A DNA stretch of 64,000 nt from Stenopsyche tienmushanensis (lineage: Eukaryota; Arthropoda; Insecta; Trichoptera; Stenopsychidae): positions 186,001-250,000 of the forward strand of contig WACJ01000336.1 in NCBI GenBank assembly GCA_008973525.1. Reading direction: 5' to 3'. Below are positions 49,436-60,259 of this stretch, piece after piece (the first letter of the stretch is position 1; every line of letters starts with the position of its first letter). The notes below the pieces were generated by a model. The model made no database searches, was not told the origin of the DNA, and worked only from the letters and a program-made list of their open reading frames with translations. A program made the translations under genes and the position numbers.

Positions 49436-50630
49436 GTTAACAATCAACACTTAATAATCTATGAAATAGATTTGCTGAATTTAATTTTTCGCACATTTCA
49501 AAGAATGTAATGGAGGATGAAAACTACTACAAACATTGTCCCATTTGATTTCGAATGATATACAAAATTTATATATTTTTTTATAAGGCTTTGAGCTTCA
49601 GAGTGCTTAAATGATGAACTCTAAATGCTTTTAAATTACTAATCGATTTAAGATGGATGCTCATCTCGACAGAATAATCGTAGGCAACGGCTTAACAAGT
49701 ACAATGGAGGCCCTCAATGAATCAGTTGATTCGCCTACATACATATCTATTGAGTAATGAAATCGTCTAATCCATTAGTGAACAAATGTACCTATCCATG
49801 GCTAAAGAAGACAAGAACTCCCGTACCGACGAGTCCATTAGGGGTGGGACTATGAGCACGTAGGGGTGTAAATTAAACAAATCTTAATTACGACATATAG
49901 CTGACCTTTACAATTTTCACAGCAATTAGTTCACATTCCACCTGCATTTCCGACGCAATGAGCACTTTGTAATGATATCATACATTTTGCAAAATTATAA
50001 TACCTGGATATTTTGTTTTGATAACAGTTCTGGAACAATTATGTAAAGATCATCATCAGACTGGCTTTAAAATAAAATATAGTAGATGTCATGTATTTAT
50101 TATAACCCTAATTTTTCATCTGGCAATGTCATAATATAAACATTATCCTCAATTATGAATAGATATGAAAATGAATCACACAGGCGACAATCTTCATAAT
50201 TTTTCAAAAAGAGTTCTTCCCCTGTTCTACCCATTAGAATCATTAAAACAATGTTTTTGAGATAAATTTGATGGCATTTCAGAACATTATTGGTGCAAAC
50301 TATTAGTTTGGAGATCAATAATGATATCAATCATAAGTGACTTGATTTGTATGACAAATATGACAATTAAACAGCGGGCGGTTTTCACACCATGTACAGT
50401 TTATGACTCCTTACTGCCATCAATCAATTGAAACACTTAATTTCGAATACATATTAAACAATTTATTAACACATAAATTACGGGATATTTTAAAATAAAA
50501 ATAGTAATTGTTAAAAACTGTGAACAAAATAGCCTCATAAATTATCATTTTCCTGATATGTGAGGCTCTGCAAGAACACATTAAAGATATAATCAAGATT
50601 TTTAATATCTTCATGGTCGAACTTTAAGGA
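49436..50630. other. Non-genic stretch
   Basis: AT-rich sequence with no supported gene or element. Confidence 0.4.
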
Positions 50631-50638
50631 TAATCGTA

Positions 50639-51590
50639 ACTAGGGGATCCAACCCCGACCCAAAATTTCAATCCCGGGATTTTGGAATTCCGGAAGATGA
50701 TCCCGGGATCAGTCCCGGGATCCCGGGATCAGGATTTTCAATAGTTTAAGAAATTACATTGATAAATTTAATCAAAAATTACTAATAAGTCCATTTATTT
50801 AATACAAAAAATAATTTGAAGGCGAAAGAATTTTATTTATTTATGAAAAGATAAAAATACAATTCAAAAATAGATAAATAAAACACTAAAAAATTCAAAT
50901 ATTATTTTGAAAATATGCCCAAAGTAACATTAAACATCGACTGTTTCCTCATTTAGTCTAGATCTGATTTTGGAACTTGCTGCTGAAAATGCACCCTCAG
51001 CCTCCACACTCGTCAGTGGTATCGTCATCAGATATTTAAATGCTAGTTCGAGTTGATGACCGCGTGAGCCCCCATTTTCGTATAACAGCATCAATGTGAC
51101 TGATTAAATTCCTATCTGCTGAGACCCGAACTAAAACTCGCAAAATTCCCGATTTCCCGACAAATTATTTATTTCCGTCGCTGCAGATGAATACTTATAT
51201 AATATAATACTTTGACGTGATTGGTAATTATATTACGGACGAATACAAAAATTCTGAACCCCGTATCTATTATATTTCATATCGATATTATCATTATTAA
51301 AGTCGAGGTGTAGTAAATACATCATCGGTAGGGAAAGGTTATTATAACAATTTGAAAAATATATATGTACTGTATATATGTATTTATAGATTAGATAGTT
51401 ACTGCCCCTAGGCGTCGCCTAAGCTCGCTAATTAGTAGGTACGCCACTGTTTCCAAGCGACCAGATTTCGGCGGCAATGTCTCGATTTAGTAGCCTTCAT
51501 CGTGCTGGTGAGGTGTACGATTTCTGTTAGATAAAAATTCAATTCCGAATTTTTCGGGATTATGTTTACTAATCCCGGGAATGGATTCTC
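50639..51590 (-). mobile_element. 952-bp hAT derivative with perfect 8-bp target duplication
   Basis: Flanked by TAATCGTA at 50631-50638 and 51591-51598. The ends are CCCGGGAT-rich (AATCCCGGGATTTTGG; ATCCCGGGATCCCGGGAT). On the minus strand at about 51.06-50.93 kb it encodes QLELAFKYLMTIPLTSVEAE, then GAFSAASSKIRSRLNEETVD and a stop, the conserved hAT C-terminal dimerisation block. The N-terminal and catalytic parts are missing, so it is an internally deleted, non-autonomous copy. Its 3' coding tail is shared with the LINE-borne piece at 53879-53996. Confidence 0.85.
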
Positions 51591-51598
51591 TAATCGTA

Positions 51599-53829
51599 GC
51601 TTATAAATCATCAATATTTTTGTCAATTTTCTTCACAATCTTTCAAAAGTAAGAACCTTAGTGGCTATAAAACCCTCATAAATAGTATACATTTTTTTAA
51701 TAAAACACTTAAAATCGGTTCATCCCATCAGTTTTCCGAACATTTGAATTAAATTCGACTTTGGACAGCATAAAATCTTTAATCATCAGTCTTTTACTTC
51801 AAGACACGTTTTTATCTTAATTTCTTAAATCACCTCTAGTACCCTAAAACATCTCTAATATATCACCATAATCATTATACATATTTCAGAAGCATTTCGG
51901 TAAGTTCGACAAACATATGCTTCCCATTATTTCAGATCAGATAAATAGGGCAAATTGTATAACCAAAAAACGGCCCTTTCACAACAAAAAACACGTCTAA
52001 ATTGTACCACAATTTAGGGTTAACAGGTTTCGGAACCAAAAAACGTCTGTTGAGCTTTTCAAATTCAAATTTTTCAATAGTAATTTTTTCGCTCACATTT
52101 CCATAATAGTTAATTAGTCACATTTATCATTTTTTTTGTTGTTGGTAAGATAGACATTTTTAAACTCCTATGTTTTGGTTTAAGACACATTCGTTAATAA
52201 GAATCTTTGTTAAATAGACAATGCGATAAAATTTTATGTTAATAAGTCGTAGACATTTCAAGTATTTTACATAGAAATAATAAATAGCTTGGGATCTTCG
52301 ATTTAAATAGTTTTATGTGGCATAACAGAATTCAAAATATACTAAAGAATTTCAGTGGCTGCCAGTGATGAAAATAATGTCAATCTAGATCATGGATCTC
52401 CATAAAGTAATTGACACAGTTTTCCGCTTTCTTCCAAAACTTCCACCCAAGAAAAGCAATTTATCCCGAGCTGAAGGTTTACCATCGGCAAATTTGTCGT
52501 TTATTGCTCTTCCACATGAGATGATAGTTACAAATGTGGACTTCCCCTGTACGTGCTCGCATTCCGGATTCAGCTTTATGGACCCGTTGAAAAATTCACT
52601 ACTTTGGCACACGAGCACCACAAACGCTCTCGCATCCATTCTGCTAAGAGGAATATGGAAAACAGATCATAGCTACTCATAAAATAATTCACCATATTGC
52701 AGCTGTGACGTTCATAGGCCATTATGCATCCATTATTTATTTTTATTGCATATATCGTTGCACCGATAACCGGCTAACAAATTATTTTTACTGCATTCTG
52801 CAACATCAATCCGAGCTGTGTGAATAATTTATAGATTAAACCCGTGGCGTGAAATTATTGCAAGTTGATTATTCATTTAACGCCATGATTGCGCAATCAG
52901 GTAGAATAATCAGGTTTATATCTGAATAATAACTCAAGAGCATTTTTTAAAAATATTATAAGAAGAATTATATATTATATTGAAACAAAAAAATAGCACA
53001 AGAAAATATATCAACAGCTGATTTTTTCATTAAAAAACTCTATCTTCAATAGCAAATTTGTCCAATAAATCTAAGACATCATCTACGAAAAACTACCAAT
53101 AAGTCCATTAAATCCATTGTCAAACAATTCCAAATTTCGGAGAATATAATTCCAAATGTGGTGCATAATAATATTAAATATAAATCCTTTTTATGATAAA
53201 GAATCAATTCTTATATTAGGTAAAGCGGAAAGAAATGTCATTTTTTTGTTATTTGGAGAAAAAAAATATTTTAATAAAATCTGTACAATATTACTCAATT
53301 AAATGATTTCTATTGTTGTTTATAATCGCCCTCCACAGATTAGGTAGCTTTTTAATGCCTCTTTCGTAAAATTTGGCCAGTTTTCCACTAAAGTAAGAAT
53401 CCAAATGATTTTTCACTTGTTCCGACCTAATTTATACTCTCAATAATATTTTGAAAATTATTCACAATACTGTTAGCTATCTGAATTTTGATATTAATTT
53501 TCATAACATAGACCAATTTTTAACCAGATGTGTTTTATGTATTCAAATTTCAATATGTAGAACTGTGGTTTTGATCAAATTTGTTTATTTTTACCCAGAT
53601 TTAAACTTATACAACGTTTCCAAAAAAGTGGACTATAAAATTAATTATAATCAAAAAATAACCACGTAGCCTTTTAGAATGTTCATAGCTTAATTAAGCA
53701 CATACGCGTATATTAAAAAATGTGCTTCGCTTAATTTCAAGAGCTTTAATCCCGCGCCTCAAGTTTTTGCAAAATCTTCTGACTCTTCGCTTAAAATTCG
53801 CTTGGGTAGATTCGATCCAATTGAATGCA
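51599..53829. other. Non-genic stretch with a complex island
   Basis: No supported gene. The 52.38-52.93 kb part is less AT-rich and open on both strands (52392-52682 plus, 52385-52639 minus) and contains several ATTTATT/TAAATAAT-type motifs. It may be conserved regulatory DNA, but only comparison could tell. Confidence 0.4.
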
Positions 53830-53834
53830 AATAA

Positions 53835-53872
<38 letters not shown>

Positions 53873-53878
53873 TTAAGG

Positions 53879-53996
53879 AAAGAAAAATACAATTCAAAAG
53901 TAGATAAATAGCAAACTAAAAAATTCAAATATTATTTTGAAAATATGCCCGAAGTAACATTAAAGCATCGAATGTTTCGTCATTTAGTCTGGATCT
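53879..53996 (-). repeat. hAT-derived 3' segment inside the LINE insertion
   Basis: Closely matches 50855-50965, the 3' coding end and UTR of the hAT derivative (about nine bases in ten by eye). It lies between the A-rich LINE end (about 54000-54015, minus-strand GAAGAAAAAAGAAAAGAAAG) and the terminal A tail, within the target duplication. Confidence 0.85.
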
Positions 53997-54090
53997 TTCT
54001 TTTCTTTTTTCTTCCACTGCCACCCGGCTACAAGTGAAGCAATGCCAGGGTGGCAGCAATGTGTCCCTCTCGGGTCCTCTATGTTGTCAT

Positions 54091-56262
54091 CTACGATGGT
54101 TCAGATGGGGGGCGAAGGCGACGTCTCTCGCGCTCCGCTTCTTCCTTGGCCCGGATTACAGCCGTTGCGTATCTGCACCACGCATTCCATGTCTCCGCGC
54201 TAGTCAGCATCGAGGGTATCATGATGTCGGGGGAGAGCGTATTCAAACCAAGCTTCCCCTTTAGGTTTTCCCTCTCTGCGTCGAACGCTGGACAGACGAA
54301 TGTCGTATGTGCAGCATCATCCGTTTCTGCATTGCAGTGGTGGCATCCCGGTCCGGTTTCCTTTCCAATTCTATGGAGATAGCCACCGAAGCAACCGTGC
54401 CCGGTGAGCACCTGGGTTAGGTGGTAGCACAGTTGCCCGTGCTTTCTGTCCACCCAGGGCTTCAGGGTCGGCAGGATTCGGTGGGTCCACCGGCCTTTGA
54501 TGGAGTTTTGCCAGCGAGTCTGCCATGCCTCCATGGTGAGCTCCTTGGCTCTCTTCTTGTCTTCACCGAACCGTGTGGTCTTCCTCTCCTTGGCGAGAAG
54601 ATCTATCGGCGGTACCGCGGTCAGCGCCAGGACTGCGTCCTCTGACACCGTGCGGTACGCCGCCGCAACCCTGATCGCGCTCCTCCTCTGGACCCTGGCC
54701 AAGTTGAGCCTGGCCCGCTCTATGTGCAGTGCATCGGCCCATATCGGCGCGCCGTACAACAGCACCGAATGCACTACCTCATTATAAAGCTTCCTCCGGT
54801 TGGTCTTCGGGCCACCGATGTTAGGCATCAACCTGGCCAGGCCCTCTGCAATTCCGGCCGCCCTTGCTGCCGCTTTCTCCGTGTGTGCCACAAAGCTGAG
54901 CTTGTCGTCTATCTCCACCCCGAGGTATCGTATCGATCTTGAGAATTTAATCGTCGAGTTTCCGATCCTCAGGTTGGGAGGTGCAAGCTTTCTGCGCCTC
55001 GTGAAGAAGAGGGCTTCCGTTTTCTGTACGGCGAGTTTTAGCCCTGCCTCCGTTAGCCAGTTCTCCGCCTTCTTCAGGGTGTTCTCGCAGATTATTTGCA
55101 GAAGCTCCGTGGTCTTGGCCGTGGCTAGTATGGCTATGTCGTCAGCAAAGGCGACCATCTTTGCCCCTGACATTAGTGTAACTTTTAGCAGGCCGTCATA
55201 CATGACGTTCCACAGTGTAGGTCCGAGTATGGACCCCTGTGGAACGCCGGCAGTTACCGGTCTTTCCTTTTGGCCTCCTTCGGCGTCTGTGTACACCAGT
55301 ATCCTGTCGTGCAGATAGCTCTCCACCATTTTTAGAAGATATGGCGGGGCGTCAATTTCCTTCAGCGCTCTGATGACGAGATGCCATCTGGCCGAGTTGA
55401 AGGCATTCTTGACGTCGAGGGCTATCAGCACGACGTGTGCGCTGGCTTTCAAGCTTCCCCTCCATGCCGTTCTCACCGTGTCGATGACTTGGGAGATGGC
55501 GTCGATCGTGGAGCGGCCCGCACGGAAGCCGTACTGCTGTGGGGATAGTCCTGGTTCGATGTACTGCTGGAGTCGCTGGAGGATCATTCTCTCCAGCAGT
55601 TTTCCCATCCCGTCCAGCATGCACAGCGGTCTGTACGCCGACGGTCCTGGGGTTGCTTTCCCCTTAGGGATGAGGACCAGCTTCTGTCTCTTCCATGGCG
55701 CTGGGAAGACCCCCTCCGCTAGGCAGGTATTAAGTACTGTCAGCAGGAGGTTCGGGTCGAACCCGGCAACCAGCCTGATGACTATGTTCGGTACTCCGTC
55801 CAATCCGGGTGCCTTTCCGGGCGTCAGACGCCTTACGGCCGTGACAAGTTCTCCTGCGGTAAAAGGGGGACCCTTCTCGTCTTCTGTGACCAGAGTATTC
55901 TCCATGTCCACTAGTGTCGGGTTCGGGAAGAGTGTGGCAATCACTGATTCCAGATTCCCAGAGTTGTTCAGGTATGAATCCGTGTTCACCGCCTGCAGTT
56001 TCCGTCTGACAATCTTGTAAGGGTTTCCCCATGGGTCGTTATTTACAGAGTCGCACAGTTCATCCCAGCACTTCGCTTTGTAATATTTGATTGCGTAGCG
56101 CAGTGTTTTCCTCGCTGACCTAAAAACAAGTCTCAGGTCTTCGCGGGATGGATGACGCTGTGATCTCCTTTGGGCTACCAGGCATTCCCTTCTAAGCATT
56201 GCGATGTCGTCATTCCACCAGTAGACCGGTGCTCGCTTCGAGCAGGTCGCGCGTCTCGGCAT
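54091..56262 (-). CDS. R1-clade LINE ORF2 C-terminal part: reverse transcriptase and Cys/His motif
   Basis: A 723-codon frame without frameshift or stop, continuing open upstream of its first Met to the truncated 5' end. Reverse-transcriptase blocks are in order: TPGKAPGLDG (about residues 148-157), LIPKGK (197-202), YGFRAGRSTIDA (244-255), LDVKNAFNSARW (282-293), GVPQGSILGP (339-348) and the catalytic FADD (372-375). The C-terminus has a Cys/His motif (GCHHC...AAHTTFVC) typical of R1-type ORF2. The endonuclease domain is lost by 5' truncation, so it cannot move on its own. ACDATMPRR upstream is typical of the endonuclease to reverse-transcriptase junction in R1-like elements. Its base composition is much GC-richer than the surroundings. 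Confidence 0.9.
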   Translation of the reverse strand: MPRRATCSKRAPVYWWNDDIAMLRRECLVAQRRSQRHPSREDLRLVFRSARKTLRYAIKYYKAKCWDELCDSVNNDPWGNPYKIVRRKLQAVNTDSYLNNSGNLESVIATLFPNPTLVDMENTLVTEDEKGPPFTAGELVTAVRRLTPGKAPGLDGVPNIVIRLVAGFDPNLLLTVLNTCLAEGVFPAPWKRQKLVLIPKGKATPGPSAYRPLCMLDGMGKLLERMILQRLQQYIEPGLSPQQYGFRAGRSTIDAISQVIDTVRTAWRGSLKASAHVVLIALDVKNAFNSARWHLVIRALKEIDAPPYLLKMVESYLHDRILVYTDAEGGQKERPVTAGVPQGSILGPTLWNVMYDGLLKVTLMSGAKMVAFADDIAILATAKTTELLQIICENTLKKAENWLTEAGLKLAVQKTEALFFTRRRKLAPPNLRIGNSTIKFSRSIRYLGVEIDDKLSFVAHTEKAAARAAGIAEGLARLMPNIGGPKTNRRKLYNEVVHSVLLYGAPIWADALHIERARLNLARVQRRSAIRVAAAYRTVSEDAVLALTAVPPIDLLAKERKTTRFGEDKKRAKELTMEAWQTRWQNSIKGRWTHRILPTLKPWVDRKHGQLCYHLTQVLTGHGCFGGYLHRIGKETGPGCHHCNAETDDAAHTTFVCPAFDAERENLKGKLGLNTLSPDIMIPSMLTSAETWNAWCRYATAVIRAKEEAERERRRLRPPSEPS

Positions 56263-56299
56263 GGTGGCGTCGCAGGCAAATTTCAGGAATAAGCCTATT

Positions 56300-56910
56300 A
56301 AAAGCTCTCTAACTGTATTCGTATTTTATGATTTTCAAAAGCGCTCTTAAATAATCTCATTTAAATTTCATATAAAATTTACATAAAAAAACACTTTGGC
56401 GATGTATTACAATTTGTCTTCCCCTCAACCTTTGCCAAATGCTACCATCGCTTGATGCGAAAGGTGATTCTTAAAAAACAATCGATGCTTTCATCGATTT
56501 GCTCAAAATATTGATGAGGATCTAATTTGCATAGAGATGGGCCAAATTAAGGCAATGTTAAAAGAAAATAAAGGAAATCTAATCAGAATATACGGAATGG
56601 AGCTCTTGCATTTACCTTCATCCGATATTCAAATGGCGTCAAATATTCGAATGCAGAACGGGCACTTACTTTTATTTGAAAAATTTGTTTCGAATTTAAA
56701 TATCCGGTTTGTAGCCGTTCTTTGAAAATTTTCCGTATTCTCCTCTTCTCCACTACACTTTAATCCTTTTAAAGTTTTCCCAAGCCTGGTATATCAACAA
56801 GCTTTCCGTACATTCAATCCGTTCATGGATTTGAAATGTCCATATTTTAGAACTTTCCGTGGACAACTATTCCGGATGAATTTGTAATATGTTGGACAAC
56901 TATTTATATA
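56300..56910. other. Non-genic stretch
   Basis: No supported gene. It ends in a short (TA)n microsatellite at about 56908-56921. Confidence 0.4.
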
Positions 56911-56924
56911 TATATATATATTAC

Positions 56925-57600
56925 TAACGAATACCCGGCATACGTTGCAATACCACTCTTAAATATATACAATGTATGTATTTTAATTTAGTTTATTGCA
57001 ATGAATTTATATATTTTTAATTACACTGAAAAACGGGTATTCGATTGCGCTTAGTAATTATTTGAGAGATACATTGAGGTTTCAAATATATATCTTTCCG
57101 ATATTTCGAGTCTCCTGTCGGACTCATGGACGCGGAATAACTGCCGGCGCCTTGGTGATGCTCTTTGTGAGCATCCTCCGTTCAGTGCTGCCAGTGTGCA
57201 ATGTTGGGCTATGCATTGCCGTCGCTTCGTGGTAGATTGTTTGCCTTTCAGATTTTTTTGATTTAAGGCTGGCATGCTCCCGAATAAGGGGATCAATCAC
57301 ACAGCTCGGGTCAGAGAAGGCTCCTCATGTTGTTGTTATATTCGTCTCAAAGATTATGCTTATGCCGTGCTAATGAAGTGCTTTTAGATTCACAATACTT
57401 TTCCATATGATGCGTACTGTCTGACAAGAAATGATTTGGGCGTAAGCAGCCCACATACAGCTGTCCATGTGAGAAGCATGCACGCATACCCTGTGTGTTT
57501 CTGTTCTTTGTTGATGCTCGTACCATAAACTGCACACGTTTCAATTTGAATAGCATATCAGACGGAATCATTGGAACACAACCTCTTCTTGAAATTTTTC
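56925..57600 (-). mobile_element. Helitron remnant (helicase C-terminus and 3' end)
   Basis: The minus-strand frame 57571-57347 reads MIPSDMLFKLKRVQFMVRAS and then ACFSHGQLYVGCLRPNHF. CFSHGQLYV.C.R is the conserved C-terminal signature of Helitron PIF1-type helicases, preceded by the F.(F)KR.QFPV block; the segment between is deleted. Further along, the minus strand ends GCAACGTATGCCGGGTATTC and GTTAGT, resembling a Helitron 3' terminus, though the CTRR end is not exact. Inactive. Confidence 0.6.
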
Positions 57601-57609
57601 ATTTCAAAT

Positions 57610-59230
57610 TCTAGCTTCGATGATATTATTCATCTTTTTTTTCACTAAAAACCTGGTACAGTTGCTACATGTCGTGGCAGATTTACGTTTCAGAGAAGAA
57701 TTATAGGTACGCCAATTTTCAGTGTTAAAATACCCCATTCAAATATATTTTTATATAGAATGATAAACTAACTAAATGTTGTCCTTATGTTTTGTTCGTG
57801 TGTTTACGTGTTATTTAATCAATGCCTTTCATATAAAAAAATCAATTTTTTAATTTTATCACGCTGATAAACGTACCACATATTGAAAACCACTGTTTTG
57901 TTCGTTTCAATCTATTGGCTGGTTTAAGAATTATGTCAATTTTACGAAAGAAGTAGAGTTTCATAAATTTCTTACGAAATCTCCCGCACTTTAGACGAAG
58001 CTTAGCGCAGAACACCCGAACTATAAACTGTTAGTTTTTTTTTAAATGATGTTTTCGATGATTCTGATGTTCGTTTTCGTTCTTAATATATTTTTCAGGC
58101 AATGATAGCACCTCATATCGAATTAAATCCTGGAGTTTATTTCGCTGCACAAAATAAACAAGCACAAAATTTAAAAAAAAAAATCACAAGCGTTTGGTTC
58201 TATATGTTGCAAATAAATCTCTTATGCAAACAGCAAACAATCAAAAATAACAGATTTCTTGCATAGAACATTTATGCTGCTTAATAAAATTCCAAAAATA
58301 AGAATGTTTGAGAAATAATAAATTAATACAAGTCAATGATGATTAGTTGTAATTGTCGAAGAAAACTATATTATTACCAATTCCAAATGTAGTCGTTTTT
58401 AATTTCATAATCCCATCCAGACTATTTCATCCTTATCTCGTCCAAACCATATAGTAATTGATGAAACTTGATTATATACCCTACAAATTCGCATTGAGCA
58501 CATGGGATGCCACAATATTTATGGCGGTCGTACTAAATGGAGGATTAGTCAGGTCACTAGTACTCCTGAAATTTTCAGATTTAAATCATACGCCCCCATA
58601 AAGATTCATGAGAAAACTCAAAATATCTGATAATTCTGTTTGAATCTCTTGGCTTTAAACTTTGTGCATTAAGATTAAACATAATGTTTAGAACTTTTAA
58701 ATTCTATGCTCTCCCTCGAGATTGAAGATTTTTAACAAGTTAATAATGCATATGAAGGATCTTGCGAGAACGCCCAATGTCGTTGTTTAATTAATTTTTA
58801 TAGCGAGCACGCGAACAATTCGTCTCATAAGCGTTTAACAAAGTAGGTCCAGAGTCCAGTCTCCGAGCTATCGTCCTTCTTTTTCCAAATGTATATGGTA
58901 ATTATTATGGCGTCTCTTTATTCTCAGCTATTTTGTTCAGACGTTCAACGAACCTTCGAATATTTGCCCAGAAAAAATGTTTGATTTGAAAATAAATTCA
59001 ATTCCTTCGAGTTCTGAATAGATCAAAACAAATATTGATATTATTCTGCTCTGCAACAGAATTATATTGAATCCTCCGCATAATATTTTCTTTAAATAGA
59101 AAAGAGTTTCAAGTTTCCCTTTGTCATTTTAGTCATAGGCACTGGATACAAACAAATATTTTATTATACACATAAAACGCTAATGGAAATTGGATAATTC
59201 ATCATTTATTTTAAAATACAAGATTCAATA
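57610..59230. other. Non-genic stretch
   Basis: AT-rich sequence. No gene or clear repeat recognised. Confidence 0.4.
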
Positions 59231-59460
59231 TTAGGGTGGTGCATAAGTTTTCAGCTATTGTTGTTATTGCCACATACGGTGATAATACTAGAAAAAAGCG
59301 ATTGAATCATTTTGCACCCGTGTGATTCTTTGAACATGTTTTTCATTCTTAAAGTATCAACTTGTTTGTTGTTGTTTTGCAAGGATCTGAAGAAGTGACG
59401 ATCTATTGAAGCAAAATTCGATATGCAGTCTGAATGTGATAAAACATCCTACCCAAATTC
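59231..59460 (+). mobile_element. Possible mariner 5' end
   Basis: TTAGGGTGGTGCATAAGTTT is similar to mariner termini (TTAGG.TG..ATAAGTT). About 200 bases of possible 5' UTR follow, with no convincing transposase. Tentative. Confidence 0.35.
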
Positions 59461-59689
59461 CTAAATATTATCTGTCATCTACTTCAAGTTCAAAATGTAG
59501 CCTAATTTCTAGTAGCTTATCGTTCATTTTTTTTCCCTAATCATCACACCACTTCTTATTCTTATTTCAATAGTTCTTGGTTTAAAAGAACTTCTTTCCA
59601 TTTATATCAAGCACACAAAGATATTTTTTTGTCAAGAATGTAGACCATTAAACTGGATGTTATCAGTTTATTAGGATTTTCTCATAACA

Positions 59690-60115
59690 CCACCATAAAC
59701 CACATTTGACTGTAGAAGTCCAAAAAGTAATTAAACCAGTCTATGAGGATTTATCACGAGATGAAATATCAACCAGACGTTTAGGAGTACAGACACAAAA
59801 TAACAATGAATCATTAAATTCATTGATGTGGACTTTCGCTCCTATACACCTGCATTCTAGCACAAAGATCGTTAAAATAGCAACTTTTCTTATTGTGATC
59901 ATCTTTGATGGAGGATTTAATTGCATTTTAAAAGTTTTTGTTACAATAGGATGTCAAATTGGCCACGTAACTCAAGCTTACACCCATCGTCGTAATGAAA
60001 CACGTATCTACGAATGTCTTCGCTAAAAGAACTAAAACTAAAGACATCAGTGAACAACAATCGGCTTTGTAAGATTTTCATAAAGAAACTGAAGGAAGTA
60101 AGTCAAAGATTTCAA
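59690..60115 (+). mobile_element. Phantom-type (Mutator-like) transposase fragment, copy 3
   Basis: Plus-strand coding reads TVEVQKVIKPVYEDLSRDEI, then RRLGVQTQNNNESLNSLMW and FAPIHLHSSTKIVKIATFL. The sequence I.PVYE.LS...L..CL.G.TQN.NES.N...W..APK is the conserved C-terminal block of this transposase family. After a stop the tail continues KTKDISEQQSAL and FHKETEGS, corresponding to the acidic end. It covers a more upstream portion than copies 1 and 2. Confidence 0.7.
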
Positions 60116-60259
60116 TGCGTTAAACGAATTGAAATCTTTAAATGAGTATTTCTCAAAACTGCATTTTGCAAATTGGTTGCCAAGAAATCTCAAAATGTAT
60201 TTAACGAATTTCTTTGATTTGATTAGCTTATTCAGTATATATGTAGACACTTTGCAAAC

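Larger units (their letters stand above)
53838..56287 (-). mobile_element. 5'-truncated R1-like LINE insertion with target duplication
   Basis: A 33-base T run at 53838-53870 is the A tail of a minus-strand retrotransposon. The 8-bp repeat AATAAGCC lies immediately outside the tail (53830-53837) and immediately outside the 5' end (56288-56295), fixing the boundaries of the retrotransposed unit. The insertion is cut at the 5' end inside the ORF (reading LKFACDATMPRR from the first complete codons). The long open frame suggests recent insertion. Confidence 0.85.

Noticed and set aside
53694..53907. Open frames across the poly-T run
   Set aside because: They are Lys or Phe homopolymer artefacts of the LINE A tail.
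55373..56020. Long plus-strand frame opposite the LINE reverse transcriptase
   Set aside because: It is a shadow of the minus-strand ORF, whose motifs are clear.
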